A stretch of DNA of 64,000 bases, taken from the NCBI GenBank assembly GCA_964524145.1, contig CAZGCA010000016.1, positions 14,948 through 78,947 of the forward strand, in the 5' to 3' direction. A program made the translations under genes and the position numbers. How positions within the stretch are numbered: the stretch's first letter is position 1; each line of letters begins with the position of its first letter. Origin of the DNA: CAZGCA01 sp964524145 (GTDB lineage Bacteria; Hydrogenedentota; CAZGCA01). This document shows positions 35,830 through 44,812 of this stretch, piece by piece. The notes under the pieces are model-generated. The model saw only the letters and a program-made list of their open reading frames with translations, was not told where the DNA came from and ran no database searches.

Positions 35830-36521
35830 GAGCCTGCTGCGTTACCGCCTTTCTCAATACACCTTGCGCGCTCCATCTCTGCAATGAGACGTCTGCACAC
35901 CATCTCGGGATCGTCGGCGGATACCACTTCCGACACCACCGCCGCTCCCGCGGCACCTGCCGCTATTACTCCACTAATATTATGCACTTTAATCCCCCCG
36001 ATTGCAACAACCGGCACAGTCACCCGGCGGCAGACTTCAGCGACAAGCGCTGTCCCCACAGGCGGCACGCCCCGCTTTGTCCCGGTTGCGAAGACAGGAC
36101 CTATGGCGATATAGTCCGCTCCCTCCTGCTCCGCTTCGATTGCCTGCTCGAGGGTGTGCGTCGATTTGCCTATGATAAGCTCAGTGCCTGCAACACGCCG
36201 CGCTGCCGGCAGCGGCAGGTCGTCCTGGCCAAGGTGCACCCCGTCGGCACCAACTGCCAGCGCTAGGTCGACGTAATCGTTCACGATGAAACTCACGCCT
36301 TCCGAGCGTGTGATCTCCCGCAAGCGTACCGCGTCCGTGCTCAGCGACCGCAACGCGGCTGTCTTGTCCCGCAACTGTATCGCGGATGCGCCGGCGGCGA
36401 GCGCCGATTCGGCTACCTCGACGTGGGTCCGGCCCCGCGACATGGACCTGTCAGTGATGACATAGAGCCCTGGGCTGAAAACGTGTTGCGTCAACGCATT
36501 CACCCGAACATTCTGCCGCAA
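35826..36521 (-). CDS. thiE: Thiamin-phosphate synthase
   Basis: 231 residues in the longest frame (TTG start). It joins HMP-PP and thiazole-phosphate to thiamin phosphate. The barrel shows LYVITDRS, AIQLRDKT, FIVNDYVDLALAVGADGVHLGQDDL and VVAIGGI. The first ~15 residues are not conserved and no clear SD is seen, so the true start may be a GTG or TTG slightly downstream. I found no TPP riboswitch in the 86-base leader. It is coupled to thiC by a 4-base overlap. Confidence 0.92.
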   Translation of the reverse strand: MRQNVRVNALTQHVFSPGLYVITDRSMSRGRTHVEVAESALAAGASAIQLRDKTAALRSLSTDAVRLREITRSEGVSFIVNDYVDLALAVGADGVHLGQDDLPLPAARRVAGTELIIGKSTHTLEQAIEAEQEGADYIAIGPVFATGTKRGVPPVGTALVAEVCRRVTVPVVAIGGIKVHNISGVIAAGAAGAAVVSEVVSADDPEMVCRRLIAEMERARCIEKGGNAAGS

Positions 36522-36607
36522 TCAGTGTGCGAGACCAAGGAGAGAATCGAGACATGTCGCGAGGAAAACCGGCCCGGGCGCTCCTCCGGAAAACGGTATG
36601 GATTGTC

Positions 36608-36982
36608 TTATATGGATGTTGGGCCGTCCGTCGGCGAGAAAGGCGAAACGGGTGAAACAGGAGAACTGGGAGGCTCTTCGGCTGTAGCAGCCGGGCTCTC
36701 TTCACTTGGGGCCATGACTCTTTCCTTAAGCGATTTGCCGGCCTTGAACGTTACGACTCTCTTCTCAGCGATTGGAACCTCCTCGCCGGTCCTTGGGTTC
36801 CGCCCTCGCCTGCTACCGCGCGTTTTCACCTCAAAGACCCCGAAGTTTCTGATCTCGAGCCTGTTGCCGCTCACCAACGCCTCGCTTATGTTGTCCAGAG
36901 CCATCTGGACTACGCGAGCGACTTCGTTCTGTGGAAGACCCAGTTCTTCAGCCACCTGGATGACAAGTTCGCGCTTAGTCAC
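36608..36982 (-). CDS. HU/IHF-family DNA-binding protein with acidic-Pro tail
   Basis: 124 residues. Residues 1-92 form a standard HU fold (MTKRELVIQVAEEL, IRNFGVFEVKTRGSRRGRNPRTGEEV for the DNA-gripping arm, VTFKAGKSLKERV). The last 32 residues are a low-complexity Ser/Pro/Glu tail (SPVSPVSPFSPTDGPT) not found in ordinary HU. It likely bends or compacts DNA as a dimer. It lies upstream of thiE on the same strand. Confidence 0.92.
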   Translation of the reverse strand: MTKRELVIQVAEELGLPQNEVARVVQMALDNISEALVSGNRLEIRNFGVFEVKTRGSRRGRNPRTGEEVPIAEKRVVTFKAGKSLKERVMAPSEESPAATAEEPPSSPVSPVSPFSPTDGPTSI

Positions 36983-37025
36983 AGCCGACTCCTTTCAAGC
37001 CCCGTGTCGCACCACCAGTCTCGAC

Positions 37026-37577
37026 TCATGTTCTTTTGCCCAGCATCCCCATATACCAGTCCTTTAGGCTCGAGAACAGTTCGGGGAACATGCTGTTAAG
37101 CAACACGAGAACACCCACTATCACGACGATAACCACCACAACGATCACCGCTTTGTTGCCGAGAATATTCTCTTGGAAGTTTTCCATCGCAGCGGAAAAC
37201 GCGCTCTTGTTCGCAGTGGTCTCACGCTTGTTCTCAAGCCCGCCAAGTGTTTCGTTGATAGATATATACGCCCTATGCCACTCGTTCTCGAGCTTGCGCA
37301 CGGCAATATCGGAAGAACTTGCGAGCGAATCGAGCGATATCGCCTGAGAGACTATGTTCATGAGGTTGGGATCCAGGGCGTAGTCCATGCCGAGTGTGAT
37401 GGTAAGCACCTTGTGACGTCGTGCCAGCTCGCTCTTTATCGCCAGAAAGTCAGCTTCATCCTTCGTGACGACCTGCTCCATCTTCTTCGCGGACATGAGC
37501 AGGTCGTAGAACCTGACCCACAGATCCATGAAAAGCCTCAAATCCTGAATGTTCTTCTCAAGCTTCTTATCTATCAT
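37026..37577 (-). CDS. Tail-anchored helical protein of unknown function
   Basis: 183 residues. A charged, mostly helical N-terminal body (DLRLFMDLWVRFYDLLMSAKK, then DFLAIKSELARRHKVLTITLG) ends in one very hydrophobic helix (AVIVVVVIVVIVGVLVLLN, about residues 142-160) and a short positive tail. It therefore looks like a C-terminally membrane-anchored cytoplasmic protein. I do not recognise the family. It precedes HU by 43 bases and has its own likely promoter. Confidence 0.7.
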   Translation of the reverse strand: MIDKKLEKNIQDLRLFMDLWVRFYDLLMSAKKMEQVVTKDEADFLAIKSELARRHKVLTITLGMDYALDPNLMNIVSQAISLDSLASSSDIAVRKLENEWHRAYISINETLGGLENKRETTANKSAFSAAMENFQENILGNKAVIVVVVIVVIVGVLVLLNSMFPELFSSLKDWYMGMLGKRT

Positions 37578-37643
37578 CTGTCTTACTTTCCGACGGCAGT
37601 CCTACTCGCCCAACCCCTCATTCCCAACGCCACAAACAGCACT

Positions 37644-37673
37644 AGAGTACCATACCTCCCTATCAAAAGTCAA
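37644..37673 (-). promoter_or_regulatory. Putative promoter for the tail-anchored protein and HU
   Basis: On the minus strand TTGACT (37673-37668) and TACTCT (37649-37644) are 18 bases apart, about 65 bases before the start at 37577. The 37578-37740 interval is otherwise empty. Confidence 0.4.
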
Positions 37674-37740
37674 GTGGTTGCCCACAATAAGTCTATACCA
37701 CAACGCAGGTTATGTTGATCCCGCGGTTAGACCACGCCGC

Positions 37741-38303
<563 letters not shown>

Positions 38304-38307
<4 letters not shown>

Positions 38308-39785
38308 CTGTCCAAGAACCCCTGTTCGGCCAGCTCTATTGCTTTGACAAGCGCTTGCGCCTTGTTCTTGCACTCGACATGTTCCCGGGAAGGTACCGAG
38401 TCGGCCACTATGCCGGCGCCTGCCTGAAGATACGCGACGTCGTCCTTAATGATAAGCGTACGGATCGTGATGCAGGAGTCAAAGTTGCCCGAAAAACCTA
38501 CATACCCGACCGCGCCACCGTAAGGACCGCGCCGTGTCGGTTCAAGCTCTTCGATTATCTCCATGGCACGTATCTTCGGAGCGCCGCTCACCGTGCCCAT
38601 TGGAAACGCTGCTCGCACAGCGCTGTATAAGTCCTCGGAACGCCTGAGCCGGCCCTCGACATTCGACACGATGTGCATCACGTGGGAGTACCGTTCGATC
38701 ACCTTCATCTCGGTAGGCCTGACCGTGCCGTACTTGCAGACGCGGCCGACGTCGTTCCGGCCAAGGTCTACAAGCATGATATGTTCGGCGAGTTCCTTCT
38801 CGTCCGAGAGCAGGTCGATCTCGAGCTCGTGATCCTCCTTCGGCGTCTTGCCGCGCCGACGAGTTCCCGCGATGGGGCGCAACGTCATCACCCCGTCCTC
38901 AACACGCACCAGCAGTTCCGGCGACGTACCCACCAGTTTGAGCGACCCGAGGCTGATGTAAAACATGTATGGCGACGGGTTAACACATCTCAGCGCCCGG
39001 TATATGTTTATAGGCGGCGACTTGATCTTGCGCGAGAACCGTTGCGACAACACCACCTGGAATATGTCGCCGGCCTTGATATACTCCTTCGCGCGACGAA
39101 CGATTCCTTCGAAATCCCGCCGCGTGAAATTCGACCGCATCGAGATCGCTTTGCGCGCCGTGGACGTTTTCGAGGGCGGGACCGGGGTGGCTGCTTTCAA
39201 CGCGGCAGTGAGTTGGTCTATCTTCTCTACGGCCTTATTGTACGCTTCGTCGGGGTCGCCGCTGACGTGCGCGTTTGAGACCACCTTGATTGTATGGTTG
39301 ATGTGGTCGAAGATCAGGATGGTATCCGTTATGATGAAATACGCGTCGGGCAGGTCGAGATCGTCCACCGTAACATCGGGCAGCCGTTCGAAGAACCTCA
39401 CCGTATCGTAGCCGAGATAGCCGACCGCGCCGCCGTGGAACCGCGGCAATCCGTCGACAGCCACGGGTTTGTAGGAGGCCATCAACTCCTTGAGCGAGCT
39501 CAGGGGATCGTCGGTGTTGCGCGTTTCGGTCCTGCCGTTTCGGGATATCTCGACCTTGTCCCCCTTGCTCTTGAATACTACCGACGGGTTGGCGCCCAGA
39601 AAGGAGTACTGACCTATCTTCTCGCCTTGAACGACGCTCTCGAGAAGATAAGAATGCTCACCGCGGTCTATCTTGAGAAACGCCGAAACCGGCGTCTCCA
39701 GGTCGGCGACTATCTCGCGGTATACAGGGATAAGGTTGCCCTGCTTCGCTTTCTCTCTAAACTGCTCCAACGATGGGAAATACAC
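38304..39785 (-). CDS. trpE: Anthranilate synthase component I
   Basis: 493 residues, GTG start preceded by GGAG. Converts chorismate to anthranilate with TrpG. The chorismate-binding core is complete: GDIFQVVLSQRFS, MTLRPIAGTRRRG, HIMLVDLGRNDVGRV, GTVSGAPKIRAMEIIEELE and AGAGIVADSVP. The feedback-inhibition region near LLES (residues ~47-50) is kept, so tryptophan inhibition is likely. Confidence 0.95.
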
Positions 39786-39850
39786 CGTCTCTCATCTCCA
39801 CGTCATCGGCCCGAGGGATGCACGATGCCACGCTCGACCTGCCGCGGAAT

Positions 39851-40210
39851 CTACTCCTTTTGCTCGGTGATGTTGCCCTCGAAATCCGAGGTTCGGTAAA
39901 AGCACGACCGGCTGCCCGTGTGACATGCCGGGCCACGCTGGATCACCTTGAACAGGAGGGTGTCGGCGTCGCAATCGATCCTGATCTCTTTAATCTGTTG
40001 CGTGTGTCCGCTTGTGGACCCTTTGGGCCACAGCTCCCGTCTCGAGCGGCTCCAGAACACCGTGTACCCCGTCTCGAGCGTCCGGCGAAGCGATTCCTCA
40101 TTCATATACGCCAGCATGAGGACCGCACCGCTTTCGTAATCCTGTACTATGGCGGGGACAAGCCCGTTTTGGTCGAACTTGACAGAACTTACCAGATCGT
40201 TGTCAGCCAT
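39851..40210 (-). CDS. hisI: Phosphoribosyl-AMP cyclohydrolase
   Basis: 119 residues from the ATG at 40210 (MADNDLVSSVKFDQNGLVPA). Third step of histidine synthesis. The conserved FWSRSRRELWPKGSTSGHTQ and the metal-binding DCDADTLL and GPACHTGSRSCFY are present. HisI only, with no fused HisE. It lies between the AmaP-like gene and trpE, probably in one long mRNA. Confidence 0.94.
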   Translation of the reverse strand: MADNDLVSSVKFDQNGLVPAIVQDYESGAVLMLAYMNEESLRRTLETGYTVFWSRSRRELWPKGSTSGHTQQIKEIRIDCDADTLLFKVIQRGPACHTGSRSCFYRTSDFEGNITEQKE

Positions 40211-40241
40211 CTCGGCTATCTCATGCGTCTGCTTTACGGAC

Positions 40242-40814
40242 TCAATCCACGCTGGCGGGAGGATGTCCGATATGTTCCGCTTCCTGAACCTCTTTAACGG
40301 TGATGTTAACCTTGCCGACCTCCTCGACGCCAAGCATTTGCTTGAGGGTCGTGGCGACAAACTGGGAAACCGACTCGCAAATCTCGCGCACGTTGCGGCC
40401 GAGGTATACGCTCGCAACCGCGTCGCAGTCTATCTTCTTGCTCCCTTCCGCACAGGATAGGCGCGGCTGGAGTTTCCGGACGTCGGCGAGATTGGTGCTA
40501 CCGCGGGCAAGCGCGTTCTCGAGCGTGTCGAGCGAGACTCGAACCTCACCCAGCGAACTCGAGAACGAGACGTGTCGGGCTGCGCTGCCCCGTCTCAATG
40601 AGAGCACGGCGCTGCCCACGCTTAGCACCAACGCTAAGACCCCGACAAGCGCGCTCCCCACACGGAACGGAACTGAAGTCCCGTTATCGATCAGGAAGTT
40701 GGGGACTGCACCCGTGCTGAAGTCCGGACTGACCGCACCGACTATGCAGAATACCCCGCCCACGGCAACCAATATCACACAGATCGCCAGCGCTATATTA
40801 CGAATGGTCTTCAT
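40242..40814 (-). CDS. AmaP-like membrane anchor for Asp23
   Basis: 190 residues. Two membrane helices in the N-terminal third (IALAICVILVAVGGVFCIVG and SALVGVLALVLSVGSAVLSL) precede an Asp23-related cytoplasmic domain (VYLGRNVREICESVSQFVATTL, VNITVKEV). In Firmicutes AmaP anchors Asp23 at the membrane. The ATGA overlap with the Asp23 gene supports this pairing. Confidence 0.8.
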   Translation of the reverse strand: MKTIRNIALAICVILVAVGGVFCIVGAVSPDFSTGAVPNFLIDNGTSVPFRVGSALVGVLALVLSVGSAVLSLRRGSAARHVSFSSSLGEVRVSLDTLENALARGSTNLADVRKLQPRLSCAEGSKKIDCDAVASVYLGRNVREICESVSQFVATTLKQMLGVEEVGKVNITVKEVQEAEHIGHPPASVD

Positions 40815-41203
40815 TTCGATCCCTCCTCATCGTTAGCTTCCCCTTCTGCTTCGGGAAACTGCACATCCTGTACATGCACGTTTATCTGCGTCACGCTGGC
40901 GTCGAGCATCGTGCGAAGGCCCGACAACACAGCCTCCTGTACCCTGCGGCACAGTTCCGGGATGTTGATACCGTACACCACTACGAGCGAAATATCAATG
41001 AATATCTTGCCGTACTCGTCATGGCGTACCACGACGCCGCGGCTCGACCCGCCGCCGCCCAGCTTCTTCTTGATCCCGTCGGCGATCCCCTCGTTCATAC
41101 CGACCACGCCTGCTATCCTCGACGTCTCGTAGCTGGCGATGGCGCTGATGACGTCGTCGTGAACCTCGATCTCGCCAAGCTCGGTGCTAACATCACGACC
41201 CAT
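40811..41203 (-). CDS. Asp23/Gls24 family envelope stress protein
   Basis: 130 residues. The ATG at 41203 is preferred to the GTG just before it because AGGAGG then has a 7-base spacing. Core features are GEIEVHDDVISAIASYETSRIAGVVGM and GKIFIDISLVVVYGINIPELCRRVQEAV. The family lies on the inner face of the membrane and responds to cell-wall stress in Gram-positives. Here it follows accC, a layout also seen in Firmicutes and several candidate phyla. Confidence 0.88.
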   Translation of the reverse strand: MGRDVSTELGEIEVHDDVISAIASYETSRIAGVVGMNEGIADGIKKKLGGGGSSRGVVVRHDEYGKIFIDISLVVVYGINIPELCRRVQEAVLSGLRTMLDASVTQINVHVQDVQFPEAEGEANDEEGSK

Positions 41204-41261
41204 CACTACACCTCCTCAACCCGCAATTCTCGTCGCGCCCGCAAATCGCGACATCGCACGA

Positions 41262-42608
41262 TCACTGCGAACGAACAAACGATTCCAGAAACTCCGTGTT
41301 TATCTCCCCGCGCCTGAAGCTCGCGTTTGAGAGTACCCTCAACGTCAACGGTATCGTGGTCTTCACGCCTTCGATAACCATCTCATCGAGCGCGCGCCGG
41401 ACCCGCATGATTGCCTCTTTCCGGTCATGTCCCCACGCTACGACCTTTGCCAGCATCGCGTCGTAGTACGGCGGCACCTCGTAGCCGGCATAGGCGTGAG
41501 TGTCAACCCGCACGCCGGGCCCTCCAGGCACGTGAAACGCCTCTATCGTACCGGCACACGGCCTGAACCCGTCGTCGGGATCCTCGGCGTAGACGCGGCA
41601 CTCTATTGCGGCCCCGCGCGGCTTGGTTTTGTCCTGCTTGATACGCAGTTTCTGGCCGGTGGCAAGCCGGATCTGTTCCTTCACCAAGTCGATGCCCAGA
41701 ACGGATTCCGTCACGGGATGTTCAACCTGTATCCTGCTATTGAATTCTATGAAGAAGAACTTGCCCTGCCCGTCCACGAGAAACTCCACCGTTCCAGCGT
41801 TGGTGTAGCCGACGAGCTTCGCTGCCTTGACAGCCGCTCTTGCCAGCTCCTCGCGCTGTTTCTGGGTTATCCCGGGCGAAGGCGATTCCTCGATAAGCTT
41901 TTGGTACCGTCTCTGTATCGAGCATTCGCGTTCGCCGAGATGAATCACGTTACCGGAATTGTCTGCCAGCAACTGTATCTCGACGTGGCGGACCCCCTCG
42001 AAGTACTTCTCGAGGTATACTTTGCTCTCGCCGAACGCCGCCTCGGCCTCGGCCTGCGCCGTGCGAAACGCGCTCGCAAGACTGTAGTCGTTCGTGGCAA
42101 TACGCATCCCGCGTCCGCCACCCCCTCCCGCGCTCTTGACCATCACCGGGTAGCCTATCTCTCTGGCAGCACCTATGGCGTCGTCCTGGTTGGCCATCTC
42201 GTCAACCCCGCCCGGCACGACCGGAATGCCCGCCTTGCGCATCTTGAGCTTCGAGGCGAACTTGTCTCCGGTCAGTGCGATAGCCTCCACCGACGGGCCG
42301 ATGAATACTATGTTGCACGCCTTGCATATCTCGGCAAACCGCGCGCTCTCCGCAAGAAACCCGTATCCCGGGTGTATTGCCTGCGCGTCGGTTATCTCGG
42401 CGGCGCTGATGATGCTCGGGATGTTGAGGTAGCTGTCCTGGCTGGGGGCCGGTCCGATGCACACCGCTTCGTCGGCGTAGCGTACGTGCAGCGAATCGGC
42501 GTCCGCCTGCGAGTGGACCGCGATGGTGCGAATGCCCATCTCGCGACATGCCCGAATCACACGCAACGCTATCTCGCCGCGGTTTGCAATAAGCACCCGC
42601 CTGAACAT
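41262..42608 (-). CDS. accC: Acetyl-CoA carboxylase, biotin carboxylase subunit
   Basis: 448 residues. ATP-grasp enzyme that carboxylates biotin on AccB. It begins MFRRVLIANRGEIALRVIRACREMG. The glycine-rich ATP loop is KSAGGGGGRGM, EFNSRIQVEHPVTE is catalytic, and the biotin/bicarbonate region ends the protein. Full length. It pairs with accB 121 bases upstream. The carboxyltransferase genes accA/accD are not in the window. Confidence 0.96.
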   Translation of the reverse strand: MFRRVLIANRGEIALRVIRACREMGIRTIAVHSQADADSLHVRYADEAVCIGPAPSQDSYLNIPSIISAAEITDAQAIHPGYGFLAESARFAEICKACNIVFIGPSVEAIALTGDKFASKLKMRKAGIPVVPGGVDEMANQDDAIGAAREIGYPVMVKSAGGGGGRGMRIATNDYSLASAFRTAQAEAEAAFGESKVYLEKYFEGVRHVEIQLLADNSGNVIHLGERECSIQRRYQKLIEESPSPGITQKQREELARAAVKAAKLVGYTNAGTVEFLVDGQGKFFFIEFNSRIQVEHPVTESVLGIDLVKEQIRLATGQKLRIKQDKTKPRGAAIECRVYAEDPDDGFRPCAGTIEAFHVPGGPGVRVDTHAYAGYEVPPYYDAMLAKVVAWGHDRKEAIMRVRRALDEMVIEGVKTTIPLTLRVLSNASFRRGEINTEFLESFVRSQ

Positions 42609-42729
42609 ATCTGTCTAGGCTCCTTTGGACGACTTCCCTACTCTCTGAACCTCATCTCAGGGGAAAAACACCGCCCGCCACAGATGCGCGCCATGATAAC
42701 TCACGCCGACAAAGAGGCTCGGGCCGACA

Positions 42730-43203
42730 TCAGCCAGGATGGAGAGCAATGAGAGGTTGGCCGAACTCCACAGGCTGCCCGTTGTCGACAAGCACATCAA
42801 CAACCGTGCCCGAGGTATCGCTCTTTATCTCGTTCATGAGTTTCATCGCTTCGATGATACAGACCACCTCGCCTTCCTCGACGAACTGGCCGGGACTCAC
42901 AAAAGGTTTTGCCTCGGGAGAACCTGCCTCGTAGAAGATACCCACCATCGGCGACTCAATCGTCGCCATCTCCGGTCCTTCTTCGTTCTCCCCGACGGCG
43001 ATTTCGTTGTTGACGGCAGGTGCCTCAATGTTCTGCCACTGGATGCTTTGTGTCACCGGGCCGTTGTCTGCGGAGGCGTTGATTTCGGTGGCATCCATCT
43101 CTTTCTTGAGATGCACCCGAACGCCCTCCCGCTCAATATTCATCTCAGTGATGTTCGACTCTTCGAAAAGCTTTACCAGCTCCCTCAGCTCCTCAATATC
43201 CAT
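42730..43203 (-). CDS. accB: Biotin carboxyl carrier protein
   Basis: 157 residues from the ATG at 43203 (MDIEELRELVKLFEESNITE), which has GGGAG 8 bases upstream. The C-terminal biotinyl domain contains EAMKLMNE with the biotinylated Lys and the AccB thumb region near GIFYEAGSPEAKPFV. A Glu/Asn-rich linker joins the halves. In many bacteria efp lies between pepP and accB; here it is absent. Confidence 0.95.
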   Translation of the reverse strand: MDIEELRELVKLFEESNITEMNIEREGVRVHLKKEMDATEINASADNGPVTQSIQWQNIEAPAVNNEIAVGENEEGPEMATIESPMVGIFYEAGSPEAKPFVSPGQFVEEGEVVCIIEAMKLMNEIKSDTSGTVVDVLVDNGQPVEFGQPLIALHPG

Positions 43204-43258
43204 CTTCTGCACTCCCACCACTGAATCCACGTTGTCTTACCAGTCGTTACAAGCCGTT

Positions 43259-44338
43259 CTATGGAGGATTTATCACCGTCAGTCCTTTCGGAGCCGACGA
43301 GAGCACGTTGTGCCCGCCTTTCGTTACCTCAACCAGATCCTCCACCCTCACACCGCCTACTCCCGGCACGTAAATCCCCGGCTCTATCGTTACCACATTG
43401 CCGGCTACGAGTGTGTGCTTGCCTTTTGCCGAAAGAGTCGGGCCCTCGTGAACCTCAAGACCCACGCCATGGCCGAGCGCATGCCCAAAGCACTTGCCAT
43501 AGCCTGCTGCCGCTATGGTGTTTCGTGCTATACGATCCACCTCCGCAACACGCACACCTGACTTGACCGCCTTCAGCGCAGCTCCTTGAGCTTTCAATAC
43601 GGTGTTGTATATCTTTCTGACCTCACGATTTACGATCTTACCGAAAATCACCGTTCGTGTCAAGTCGGAGTTGTATCCGTCGTGGCATGCGCCGAAGTCC
43701 ATAAGCACCAAATCGCCTACCTCGAGTCGGGCATCACTCGGCGCTCCGTGCGGCATCGAACTGCGGCAGCCGAAAAGAACGATCGTCTCGAATGCGCTTC
43801 CGGAGGCTCCGTTGAGGCGTATCAGGTGGTCAATCGAAGCCGACACCTCCCGCTCTGTCATACCTCCTCTGAGGCTCAACGCAATCTGAAGATACGTCCT
43901 GTCGGCTATTGCGGCGGCTTTCTTGATCGCGGCTACCTCCTGAGCCTCTTTGACCTGCCTGAGCTTCTCGACCCAACCGTCAGCCGAACGGAACTTCAGC
44001 GATGGAAACCGGCGTTGGAACTGGTGGTACGTCTGGAAGACCAGCCGCGTCGGCTCGAACGCAAGTGTTCGCACGTTTCGTTTCTGTGCCTCCTTCGCTA
44101 GAGCCACGACAAGGGATCGTTTCGTCTCCTTACGCTCAAAGCTCTCGACCTCCGTCTCGGATTGCTCGCGATACCGGAAATCCGTGATGAACACGGCGGC
44201 TTTCTGGGTGACAAGCACCGCCGAGGTCGAGCCGGAGAACCCGCACAGGTATCGGTTTGTGGTTCGATCGAAGCTCGCAAACCCGTCACTCCCCCTCTTC
44301 AGGTGGGTTTTGCGCAGCAGCCTGACTCTCTCGTTCAC
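43259..44338 (-). CDS. M24-family Xaa-Pro aminopeptidase
   Basis: 359 residues. Removes N-terminal residues before proline. Creatinase-like N-domain followed by the pita-bread catalytic domain. Metal ligands: Asp pair in LMDFGACHDGYNSDLTR, His in GHALGHGVGLEVHEGP, Glu in TIEPGIYV and GGVRVEDLVEV. Its stop region overlaps the aroQ frame by 4 bases at the start side, so it is coupled to aroQ. Confidence 0.93.
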   Translation of the reverse strand: MNERVRLLRKTHLKRGSDGFASFDRTTNRYLCGFSGSTSAVLVTQKAAVFITDFRYREQSETEVESFERKETKRSLVVALAKEAQKRNVRTLAFEPTRLVFQTYHQFQRRFPSLKFRSADGWVEKLRQVKEAQEVAAIKKAAAIADRTYLQIALSLRGGMTEREVSASIDHLIRLNGASGSAFETIVLFGCRSSMPHGAPSDARLEVGDLVLMDFGACHDGYNSDLTRTVIFGKIVNREVRKIYNTVLKAQGAALKAVKSGVRVAEVDRIARNTIAAAGYGKCFGHALGHGVGLEVHEGPTLSAKGKHTLVAGNVVTIEPGIYVPGVGGVRVEDLVEVTKGGHNVLSSAPKGLTVINPP

Positions 44339-44772
44339 TTCTTTGGACTCAGCTTACCCACTGCCTCCAGCGCCAACAGATAGCTCCGCACCCCAAAACC
44401 GCTTATCTGGCCCACGGACACCGGCGCTATCAGCGACTTCTGCCGGAACTCCTCTCTCGCATGGATATTTGAAAGGTGCACTTCCACCGTTGGGATACCG
44501 ACGGCCGCGATGGCGTCGCGGATCGCCACGCTGGTGTGCGTGAAGGCTGCCGGGTTGATTATGATCGCCTCGGCCCAGTCGGCCTCGCCAATTATCCTGT
44601 CGACTATTTCACCCTCATGGTTCGATTGGAACAGCTTGACCGAGTGTCCCATCTTTGCCGCGCGTTCCTCGAGCATATCGTTGATCTGCCCAAGAGTGGT
44701 GCGACCGTAAACGTCGGGGTCTCTTCCTCCAAGCAGGGAGAGGTTCGGGCCGTGAATGACCAGTACCTTCAT
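44335..44772 (-). CDS. aroQ: 3-dehydroquinate dehydratase, type II
   Basis: 145 residues. Third step of the shikimate pathway. Motifs: VIHGPNLSLLGGRDPDVYG with the catalytic Tyr, FQSNHEGEIVD, IINPAAFTHTSVAIRDA, and VHLSNIHAREEFR with the His. It supplies chorismate precursors for the trpE/trpG pair in the same strand run. Confidence 0.95.
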   Translation of the reverse strand: MKVLVIHGPNLSLLGGRDPDVYGRTTLGQINDMLEERAAKMGHSVKLFQSNHEGEIVDRIIGEADWAEAIIINPAAFTHTSVAIRDAIAAVGIPTVEVHLSNIHAREEFRQKSLIAPVSVGQISGFGVRSYLLALEAVGKLSPKK

Positions 44773-44812
44773 AACATATCCTCCTCAATCCATTCTAACC
44801 CGGAATCGCATC

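Noticed and set aside
36522..36607. TPP riboswitch upstream of thiE-thiC
   Set aside because: The leader is too short and lacks the conserved CTGAGA and ACCTGATCTGGATAATACC-like elements.
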